This document shows positions 25,066 through 32,124 of a stretch of DNA of 39,471 nucleotides, one piece after another. Both the position numbers and the translations under genes were made by a program. The notes under the pieces are model-generated. The model was not told where the DNA came from and searched no databases. It was given only the letters and a program-made list of their open reading frames with translations. This DNA is from Flavobacteriia bacterium (lineage in GTDB: Bacteria; Bacteroidota; Bacteroidia; Flavobacteriales; Flavobacteriaceae): the NCBI GenBank assembly GCA_013298525.1, contig JAAFHW010000018.1, positions 1 through 39,471 of the forward strand, read 5' to 3'. Each line of letters opens with the position of its first letter. Positions within the stretch are counted from its first letter, which is position 1.

Positions 25066-27498
25066 TTATTTAACTACAAATTTGGTTTGTAGTTTTTCGT
25101 TTTCATTAGTAGTAACTTCAAAAATGTAAATTCCTTTTGATAATTCGTTTACATCTATGTTAATACTATTTGAATTGACACTATACTTTTTATTTTGTAT
25201 TACTTTTCCAAAAACATCAACAATTTTCACTTCAGCACTTTCTGTAATTTTTGGCAAAACGATTGTTGTATTATTTTGACATGGATTTGGATAGTTATAC
25301 ATTTTATTAGATACTAAATTTTCAAAATTTTGATTGCTTAAAGCTGTATTATTTCCTAATTTTAAATTTGAAACTGCAATGTTAAACGGTTGAAATGATG
25401 TGTAATTTCCAATTGTTGAAAACACAAAACCTTTAATTTTTTCATTTGCAAAAGTTTGACCTAAAGCATTAGTGAAATCTGAAAATGCAATTGTAACATC
25501 AGCATTTGTAGCATTTGCTGGAAGTTGAATTCGCAATCTGTTGTTCCAATCTGTAGTGTTTTCTGTTACCAAAATTACTTCAACAGGAAGTGAATTTTGA
25601 ATTGAAAAACTTACAGCAGCATAATCTGTAGCATCAAAAGTTAATTCACCAGGTAGAATGTTTCTGAAAACATTTGCCGTTCCATAAACTTCTCCAGATA
25701 CTGTAACGTTTCTTTCAATTGAATATTCATTAGCATTGACAGTATTCGTACTATTTTGAATTGTATAATTAGCAATTGTAGTTTCAGTAGTAACATAATC
25801 AATTCCCCAAGGCCCATCTGCCATATACAAAGCATCAATTTGAGGTGAATTATTTCCGTTTATTGAAAATCCAATGTCAAAAATTCCTCCAGTATTTATA
25901 ACTAAATCTTGCTCGTATGCGCTAGTTAAACTTACATTTTGAGATATTGACTCTAATGCTGCTAATTCAGTTGCCTTTTTATTTCCAGAAAAAGAAATCG
26001 AAGAAGCATTTGATTTATTGATTAATTTCAAATATAAATTTCCATTACTATAAGAACCTTTTTTTACAAAAACTGTTGGAATTCTATTACTTACGGCATC
26101 TTCTGTTAATGTAGATTGCGATTGAAATTGGTTTAAAATATAATTTGTGATACTAGAAACTTGTCCCATTGATGAACCCCAAACTTGAAAATTTAAATAA
26201 TCTCCAGAAGGATATTGATTGATGTTCCAATAGCTATGTAATTTGTTTTCTGAAGCTAATTGTTGAACAGAGAAGTTCAAAGCAAATTCAACTGCTCCAT
26301 TGGCTCTTTTGATTTTAACCATAATGATTTCATAACCATTCAATTGAATAGTTCTAACATCTTCTAAGGTTGAGTTATTTAAACGATCACAAATTGCTTT
26401 TGAATGTCCGTAAATTCCGTTAGTTGTAGATGTAGCTAAAACTGCTGCAACTCTAGTACTATTTTGATAATAATCTACCGAATATACTTCCAATGCATTC
26501 GTAATTCCTAATAAATCGGCTGGAGTAGATACATATGAAGTTTCTGTACCAAACATACCTGTAGTAGGAATCAAAGTAGAAAAATCTACCGTTGCATTTG
26601 ATTTAGAAAATGAAGGAATAGTATTTGAAAAAACAATTTGTTTCTCTTTTGTATCGGCAAAACTATTGGTTTTGATTCGGTTAAAATTTCTTTTAGCAAT
26701 TAAGGTTGCTAAATCGCCTTTGCTTTCTAATCCGCCATTATTTCCCGAAGAAACATCGGTTGCTGAGCTTATGTCGGCCAAATTTGAAGAGCGCATTGCT
26801 ACATATGGATTTGCAGAAACATAAAAAACAGCATCATTAAAATCGTTATCACAACTGGCGTTATCTCTTCTAATATCTTCAAATCCTAAAATTACTCTCT
26901 GATTATCTGGATCATTTAATAATACATTATGTTGTCTTAAAGAAGGATTAGATTCTGGATTAAAGTTTGGGTTAGAAAACAATCTCCATAAACCATTCGT
27001 TACAGATGAGCCATTCCATGCGTTGGCTAAAAGTACCCAGCCAATTCCAGTTCCAGCTGGAAACGTACCGATTTTTACTTTATTTCCTGCAACTAATGAA
27101 CCTCCACTTCCTTGAGCTGAAACATTAGGAAACACAATTGTAATTTGACTAGCTGTTGGAGCTGTAGTAGGTGGATTATTTATGTCATAAGTATAAAAAC
27201 CTAAAACATTTTTGTAACCAGCACCTTCACTTACAAAAGTTACCCATACATCAGCTAAACTATCAATAATAATATCTGTTTCGTAGCCTGAAGATATATA
27301 CTGTGGATTGTAGGTAGGCACAGGATAATTTTCGGGCAACGAATTGCTTATTAGAGACATAGTTTGAGGAGTTATTACATCACTTGTGACAAAATAAAGT
27401 GGCGTTCCATCTGATGTATATGGTCCTAAAAACTGATAACCTTGGGCAAAAAGGGTAAAGTTTGAAAATAATGTGATTAAAAGTACTATTCGTTTCAT
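25066..27498 (-). CDS. secreted DUF4114 protein with T9SS type A sorting domain
   Basis: 810 residues. Signal peptide MKRIVLLITLFSNFTLFAQ. A DUF4114 domain (about residues 75-235) is indicated by FVSEGAGYKNVLGFYTYD, the Gly-rich FPNVSAQGSGGSLVAGNKV, and EDIRRDNASCDNDFNDAVFY, an Asp/Asn-rich calcium-binding-like loop. A middle region (about 240-700) contains beta-sandwich-like repeats of no recognised family. The C-terminus is a T9SS type A sorting domain: NYPNPCQNNTTIVLP, VKIVDVFGKVI, ELSKGIYIFEV and the KF end. It is therefore a cell-surface or released protein, perhaps a matrix or adhesion component. The promoter carries phased TAGTTAAAC/TAGACGAAC repeats, tying it to the adjacent LytTR regulator. 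Confidence 0.87.
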   Translation of the reverse strand: MKRIVLLITLFSNFTLFAQGYQFLGPYTSDGTPLYFVTSDVITPQTMSLISNSLPENYPVPTYNPQYISSGYETDIIIDSLADVWVTFVSEGAGYKNVLGFYTYDINNPPTTAPTASQITIVFPNVSAQGSGGSLVAGNKVKIGTFPAGTGIGWVLLANAWNGSSVTNGLWRLFSNPNFNPESNPSLRQHNVLLNDPDNQRVILGFEDIRRDNASCDNDFNDAVFYVSANPYVAMRSSNLADISSATDVSSGNNGGLESKGDLATLIAKRNFNRIKTNSFADTKEKQIVFSNTIPSFSKSNATVDFSTLIPTTGMFGTETSYVSTPADLLGITNALEVYSVDYYQNSTRVAAVLATSTTNGIYGHSKAICDRLNNSTLEDVRTIQLNGYEIIMVKIKRANGAVEFALNFSVQQLASENKLHSYWNINQYPSGDYLNFQVWGSSMGQVSSITNYILNQFQSQSTLTEDAVSNRIPTVFVKKGSYSNGNLYLKLINKSNASSISFSGNKKATELAALESISQNVSLTSAYEQDLVINTGGIFDIGFSINGNNSPQIDALYMADGPWGIDYVTTETTIANYTIQNSTNTVNANEYSIERNVTVSGEVYGTANVFRNILPGELTFDATDYAAVSFSIQNSLPVEVILVTENTTDWNNRLRIQLPANATNADVTIAFSDFTNALGQTFANEKIKGFVFSTIGNYTSFQPFNIAVSNLKLGNNTALSNQNFENLVSNKMYNYPNPCQNNTTIVLPKITESAEVKIVDVFGKVIQNKKYSVNSNSINIDVNELSKGIYIFEVTTNENEKLQTKFVVK

Positions 27499-27521
27499 AA
27501 TGTTTATATTAAATTATGAGT

Positions 27522-27609
27522 CAAAAGTAGTACTATGTGTGAAGCGAAATTTCTTTATTAGTTAATACAAAAATTTGTATAGTTAAACAACAATAAAGTG
27601 TAGACGAAC
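27522..27609 (-). promoter_or_regulatory. promoter D: -7 element with three exactly 21-bp-phased repeats
   Basis: On the minus strand TACTTTTG (27522-27529) is an exact -7 with no -33 TTG. Repeats on plus: TAGTTAATA (27559-27567), TAGTTAAAC (27580-27588) and TAGACGAAC (27601-27609), all offset 21 bp, the first 30 bp from the -7 element. AGTTAA is the core of many LytTR half-sites. The array sits between the LytTR regulator gene and the DUF4114 gene. Confidence 0.7.
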
Positions 27610-27613
27610 TGTT

Positions 27614-28327
27614 TTATAACAAATTCAATCGTTTCATCAATTCAGGACGATTGGCACGACTTACCGGAATAACATCTTTGGCAATAAGTACCGAATTGTC
27701 TTCAATATCAATGATTTTTTTGGTATTGATAATGAATGAACGATGTACTTTTAGAAATAAATCTTTAGGTAATTTATCTTCTATTTTCTTTAAAGTAGAA
27801 TGTACTACGTAGTTTTTTACGTCTGTTTTTATATGAATATAATCGCCTTTGGCTTCAACAACCGTAACCGAATCGAATTCGATTTTAATTAAACGTCTGT
27901 CAATATTTATATAGAATTCTTTGCTGTTATCTTCTGCAGTTAACTTAACTTCTTTAGACGAAGTTGAACTAGGAATTTGAGCTGCATTAGCTTTTACAAT
28001 AGCTTTTTGAAAACGTTCTTCAGTAATTGGTTTTACTAAGTAATCAACAATACATTCGTATTCAAAAGCTTCGATGGCAAAGTTTTTATCTGAAGTTACC
28101 AAAATAACTTTTGGTGGGTTTTTTATGGTTTGAATAAAATCAAATCCTGTAAAATCGGGCATATGAATGTCTAAAAATATCAAATCAACATCGTTTTGAT
28201 TCAAATATTTGATGGCTTGCATGGCATTTGAAAATTCCTGAACTAAATTAAGTTCTTTATTTATAGAAATCATCTGAGCAATAATTGCTCTAGCCATTTC
28301 TTCATCATCTATAATAATGCAATTCAT
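27614..28327 (-). CDS. LytTR-family response regulator
   Basis: 237 residues. The receiver domain (1-115) has Asp7/Asp8, phosphoacceptor Asp53 in LIFLDIHMP, Thr78 and Lys99 in YLVKP. The C-terminal LytTR DNA-binding domain (about 138-235) has KIEFDSVTVVEAKGDYIHI, LPKDLFLKVHRSFIIN and VIPVSRANRPEL, all characteristic. It binds DNA as a dimer on direct repeats. The ATG at 28327 is preferred over a TTG two codons upstream. It is the last gene of the signalling operon, 13 bp after the Hpt gene, and the probable output of the phosphorelay. Arrays of 21-bp-spaced repeats at five promoters in this window are its likely targets, including its own operon. Confidence 0.93.
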   Translation of the reverse strand: MNCIIIDDEEMARAIIAQMISINKELNLVQEFSNAMQAIKYLNQNDVDLIFLDIHMPDFTGFDFIQTIKNPPKVILVTSDKNFAIEAFEYECIVDYLVKPITEERFQKAIVKANAAQIPSSTSSKEVKLTAEDNSKEFYINIDRRLIKIEFDSVTVVEAKGDYIHIKTDVKNYVVHSTLKKIEDKLPKDLFLKVHRSFIINTKKIIDIEDNSVLIAKDVIPVSRANRPELMKRLNLL

Positions 28328-28340
28328 TACCAAAAAAGTT

Positions 28341-28658
28341 TTATAATGTATCTACAAAGTCTTGCATTGCTTTTAAAATAGATTCAAATTCAGATTGCAG
28401 TTCTGTAGATTGTTCTTTTAAATTATCTTCATATTCTTCGGCAATATAGTAACTTTTTTCTAGACCAAGAATAGAAACTTTATGTTTCAGTTTGTGAACG
28501 CTTTCTGCAGCCAATTTATAGTTTTTAGATTGAATTTGATTTTCATAAAAAGCTACCTCTTCAGGCAATTCTCTTTTTAAAATTCCGATTACTTTGGCTT
28601 TAAATTCTTCGTTATCACCTGATAGCTGATTAATGTATTCTGAATTAGGCTGTTCCAT
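28341..28658 (-). CDS. Hpt histidine phosphotransfer protein
   Basis: 105 residues, all-helical. The phosphorylatable His is His55 in AAESVHKLKHKVSILGLEK, matching the Hpt signature HxLK followed by a Gly. Hpt proteins pass phosphate between receiver domains. Its start codon overlaps the GAF-kinase stop (TAATG at 28656-28660), so synthesis is coupled to the kinase. Within the operon it can bridge the stand-alone receiver (35667-36080) and the LytTR regulator, or reach the REC-GT2 fusion. Confidence 0.88.
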   Translation of the reverse strand: MEQPNSEYINQLSGDNEEFKAKVIGILKRELPEEVAFYENQIQSKNYKLAAESVHKLKHKVSILGLEKSYYIAEEYEDNLKEQSTELQSEFESILKAMQDFVDTL

Positions 28659-29938
28659 TAGTTTTTTGGTATTGTAAAATAAAATGTTGAACCACTATTT
28701 TCTTCACTTTCGACCCAAATTCTTCCTCCTCTAGATTCTATAATTCGTTTTGCTATTGGCAATCCTAGACCAGCCGAATTAAAGTTGTTGTGTAATTTCA
28801 TAAAGGAATCAAAAATTCTGTCGATGTATTCTTTTTTTATTCCTATTCCGTTATCTTTAATTTTAATAGTGTGAAACTCTTCGTTTTCAGTACTATCAAT
28901 TTCGATTAATGGAGATTCACTTTTATTAAAATCGATTGCATTTTGGATTAGATTTTGAAAAACCTGTGTCATTCGTTGTTTGTTGCCATGAACATTTGGT
29001 AATGCATCTGAAACAATAATTTTAAAATTAGAAGGTATTTCTATCTTTTTTAAACAATCGTTTACAACGTCATTTAAATTAAAATTTGAAGCAACGGTAT
29101 CAATTTTATCAATTGACGAGTAATCTAAAATGGTAATAATAAGATGATCCATTTTTTCTAGATTTTGCAACACAATATCAAATGAGTTTAATGTTTGATC
29201 ATCAAATTTATCGAGATTATCTTCTTTTACCCAATTAATTAACGCGTTAATATTTCGTAAAGGAGCTTTTAAATCGTGAGAAACCGCGTGAGCATAATCG
29301 CTCAATTCTTTGTTTTGCTTTTCTAGATTTTGTAATAGTATTTCTTTTTTTTCTTCTTGTTCTTTTATTCGTTCCTCATTTTCTTTTCGCTGTCTAACAT
29401 TTACAAGCATATTAGCAAAAACAAAGAGAATATTTTTTTCGTTTTCTGAGTAATCAAATAATTTTTTAACCGAATCAAAACCAACAAAACCAATAAGTTC
29501 TCCGGTTTTAATCATTGGAATTGCTATTAAACTTTGTATTCCTTGTGGTTCTAAAATTGCTTTTAGTCCAAATTCACCATCATCTGGTAACTTACTTACA
29601 TCTTGAATATAAAAAGCTTCATTTTTTTTATGTGCTTCTAGCCATTGAGGAATATAATCTATCGGAATATTTTGCAGATTTTGTATTTCTGGCTCAATTC
29701 CTGGAGCGCACCATTCGTGTGTATTGTTTGTAGTATTGTCTGTTAAATTATAGGAAAAAATATAACTTCTGTCTGCCTCAACAAATTCACCCATTTTTTG
29801 CAATGAATTACCTATCAATCCATCAATATCTTGTACATCTGCATTGATATATTCTGTAGATATACTAATTAATAGTTGTTGCAATCGCAACTGTTGATTA
29901 ATAATTTGATCTTTATCCATTTGATTAGAATGACTCAT
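28658..29938 (-). CDS. GAF-domain histidine kinase
   Basis: 426 residues, soluble. A GAF domain (about 20-185) contains ADRSYIFSYNL, IQSLIAIPMI and GELIGFVGFDS. A coiled-coil linker (about 190-215) leads to the HisKA helix with His221 in AVSHDLKAPLR, then a HATPase_c domain with FQNLIQNAIDFNK (N box), IKDNGIGI (G1) and SAGLGLPIA (G2). No receiver is attached. The ligand of the GAF domain is unknown. It lies 19 bp after the second kinase and overlaps the Hpt gene by one base. Its dimerisation helix is nearly the same as those of the two other kinases in the operon, implying a shared phosphate acceptor. Confidence 0.92.
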   Translation of the reverse strand: MSHSNQMDKDQIINQQLRLQQLLISISTEYINADVQDIDGLIGNSLQKMGEFVEADRSYIFSYNLTDNTTNNTHEWCAPGIEPEIQNLQNIPIDYIPQWLEAHKKNEAFYIQDVSKLPDDGEFGLKAILEPQGIQSLIAIPMIKTGELIGFVGFDSVKKLFDYSENEKNILFVFANMLVNVRQRKENEERIKEQEEKKEILLQNLEKQNKELSDYAHAVSHDLKAPLRNINALINWVKEDNLDKFDDQTLNSFDIVLQNLEKMDHLIITILDYSSIDKIDTVASNFNLNDVVNDCLKKIEIPSNFKIIVSDALPNVHGNKQRMTQVFQNLIQNAIDFNKSESPLIEIDSTENEEFHTIKIKDNGIGIKKEYIDRIFDSFMKLHNNFNSAGLGLPIAKRIIESRGGRIWVESEENSGSTFYFTIPKN

Positions 29939-29957
29939 TGTTATTGTTTAAAAGAAG

Positions 29958-30980
29958 TTACTTTGGTATTGTAAAATAAAATGTTGAACCCATTTCTTCT
30001 TGGCTTTCTAACCAAATTTTTCCTTCATATAAATCAATGATTTTTTTTACTATTGAAAGTCCAATTCCTGATGATTGATCAACATTTTCTAACTTAGAAA
30101 ACAAATCAAATATTTTAGATTGGTAGCGTTCTTTGATTCCGATTCCGTTATCTTTTATATAAAATTCAATTTCATTTTCGTTTTCTTTGCTTCCAATTTC
30201 AACAAATCCATTTTCTTTATCGTTGTATTTGATTGCATTTTGAATTAAATTTTGAAACAATTGTTTGAATCTAAAATCGTTTCCAAACACTTTTGGCATT
30301 TCATTTTTGAAAACTATTTCAATATGTTTTGGGACATGAAGAGTTCTAATAACTTCGTCTATTAAAATGTTCAAATCAATGGTTCGATTTTCTGTTTCTA
30401 GTTTATCAATAGACGAATAATCTAGAATTCCTTTGATTAATAAGTCCATTTTCTCAACATTTGACAAAATTAAATCAAGTGATTTTTGATTTTTTTCATC
30501 TAATATTTCGGCATTGTCTTCTTTGAACCAATTAATTAAAGTATCTATACTTCGCAAAGGCGCTTTTAAATCGTGCGAAACTACGTGAGCATATTCATTC
30601 AACGCTTGATTTTGCTTTTCTAAATTTTGAAGTAATTCTTCACGTTGTTTATTGATTCGTACAATTTCTAAAGATTGCTCTTTAACATAATCAGCCGAAT
30701 TCAATTGCGTTGAATTGGCTAAAAAATTATTTTCTAAATTCATCGAATTCAGAATAGCTTCTAAATTTTTATTGACTTCTTTTAAACTTTTAGCTTCGTC
30801 TCTTAGTTTTTGATTGGCATCAAACAATTCGTCGGAACTTATCTTCATTGCGCGTTGCAACAAGGAAATTTGGCTTTCAAAGTTGTTGTAAGAATCATCT
30901 ACAGCATTAAAAAATTGATCAATATCATTCAACCCATTCTTTAATTTTTTTTCAATTTGTCTTTTTAAAAGTGAATTCAT
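29958..30980 (-). CDS. histidine kinase without a sensor domain, coupled to the FIST protein
   Basis: 340 residues. The first 115 residues are a Lys/Glu/Asn-rich helical coiled coil with no recognised sensor. HisKA has His136 in VVSHDLKAPLR; HATPase_c has FQNLIQNAIKYND, IKDNGIGIKER and SSGIGLSIVKK. The start is the ATG at 30980, which shares its last base with the FIST stop codon (TAATG); the longer frame from 31028 would overlap the FIST gene. Lacking its own sensor and tightly coupled to FIST, it likely takes its input from that protein, as FIST/NosP partners do with kinases in other bacteria. Confidence 0.9.
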   Translation of the reverse strand: MNSLLKRQIEKKLKNGLNDIDQFFNAVDDSYNNFESQISLLQRAMKISSDELFDANQKLRDEAKSLKEVNKNLEAILNSMNLENNFLANSTQLNSADYVKEQSLEIVRINKQREELLQNLEKQNQALNEYAHVVSHDLKAPLRSIDTLINWFKEDNAEILDEKNQKSLDLILSNVEKMDLLIKGILDYSSIDKLETENRTIDLNILIDEVIRTLHVPKHIEIVFKNEMPKVFGNDFRFKQLFQNLIQNAIKYNDKENGFVEIGSKENENEIEFYIKDNGIGIKERYQSKIFDLFSKLENVDQSSGIGLSIVKKIIDLYEGKIWLESQEEMGSTFYFTIPK

Positions 30981-32113
30981 TATTCGCTTATCAAAGTTAA
31001 CGTCATGGTTTGATTGTGCAATTCGCAAGAAGAATCGCCGTTAAATGGCGCCATTTCTCCGTAAGAGTAAAATCCGGCGATTGGAATATTTTCGCCAATA
31101 ATTTCTCTTACTTGTTCAATTTCTTCCTCAACTCTTTGGTTCATGACTAATTTACGACCAACGCAACTTACAATAAGAGCAATTTGAGGTGCATTTTTTC
31201 TTTTTTCCATTGCAATTTCAGCTGCATGTTGTGCTCCTTCAGCAATTCCGTCAATAGAAGCCATCATTAATTGTACTCTTGAATTTACAGGAACATCACC
31301 AGCCAAAACCATGGAATTATTTTCGTTGTTGATGCTTAATATTGTTCGAACAACTGGATCAGTTTTCCCTTCTGGAGTTACGTTTAATGGATATAACAAT
31401 GATGCTTGAGGCAATTCTTCTGCTTTGTCACCAAGGTATTTTTTATATAAATCTAAAGCTGGAATATCGTCAATTTCAAAAAGTATATTAGATTTTGATT
31501 TGGTGATTTTTCGTTCTGGTCCAAACGGAATCCATCCACCAAAACTAGCAAACGAAATGTCTAAGGTTTCGCCATAAAATCCGATTAAAACCACTTCGCC
31601 TTCTTTTGGATTTTCTTTGTATGAAGCTAAGGTTTTTTCAAATCGTGCATCGTCGCCACACATTCCACCAGTTAGTGAAATCAAGGAAGATTTATTGATT
31701 TCTATTCCATTGATTAACGAGCTTCCATTTACAAAACTACCTTCAGAAACCACAAAAAGATGTTTTAAATTTTCTTTTGGCATTTCATTAAACAAAGCTT
31801 CACCAAGTGGTTTTGCTTTTTTATCGTAATCTAAAATATTACCATTTTTTACAACAAAAGAACTTTTTTCAAATTCGATTGCCGTTACTGAAATGGAATT
31901 ATCATTAACATTACAACAGATTATTTCGCCAGAAGTAGAACCAAAAACGATATGCTCATAAGGAAATTGATTGCGAATATCTGCAATAACATTTTCATCT
32001 TCTAACAAAAAGCGATTGGCAAAGACCAATACTAATGGATTTTTTAACTCGATTTTATCTTGTAAGAATTTCCAATCTTGATTTTCTAGTTTTGAGGCTT
32101 GAACTATTTTCAT
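30980..32113 (-). CDS. FIST-domain sensory protein (NosP-like)
   Basis: 377 residues, soluble. FIST_N (about 25-205) includes LVLVFANRFLLE, FPYEHIVFGSTSGEII and SLTGGMCGDDARFEKT. FIST_C (about 220-365) includes ALDLYKKYLGDKAEELP, ALIVSCVGRKLVM and IPIAGFYSYGEMAPF, the last being a family hallmark. Some FIST proteins (NosP) bind heme and sense nitric oxide, inhibiting a partner kinase; others may bind amino acids or other small ligands. The heme ligand cannot be assigned from sequence. Placement in an operon with H-NOX and coupling to a kinase gene favour a NosP-like role. It follows the HNOBA kinase gene after 11 bp. Confidence 0.85.
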   Translation of the reverse strand: MKIVQASKLENQDWKFLQDKIELKNPLVLVFANRFLLEDENVIADIRNQFPYEHIVFGSTSGEIICCNVNDNSISVTAIEFEKSSFVVKNGNILDYDKKAKPLGEALFNEMPKENLKHLFVVSEGSFVNGSSLINGIEINKSSLISLTGGMCGDDARFEKTLASYKENPKEGEVVLIGFYGETLDISFASFGGWIPFGPERKITKSKSNILFEIDDIPALDLYKKYLGDKAEELPQASLLYPLNVTPEGKTDPVVRTILSINNENNSMVLAGDVPVNSRVQLMMASIDGIAEGAQHAAEIAMEKRKNAPQIALIVSCVGRKLVMNQRVEEEIEQVREIIGENIPIAGFYSYGEMAPFNGDSSCELHNQTMTLTLISE

Positions 32114-32124
32114 TTAAGAAGATT

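Noticed and set aside
30410..30418. TAGACGAAT inside the FIST-coupled kinase gene
   Set aside because: It encodes part of the conserved YSSID segment on the minus strand (the GAF kinase has a related sequence at its YSSID codons), and no 21-bp partner was seen; explained by coding.
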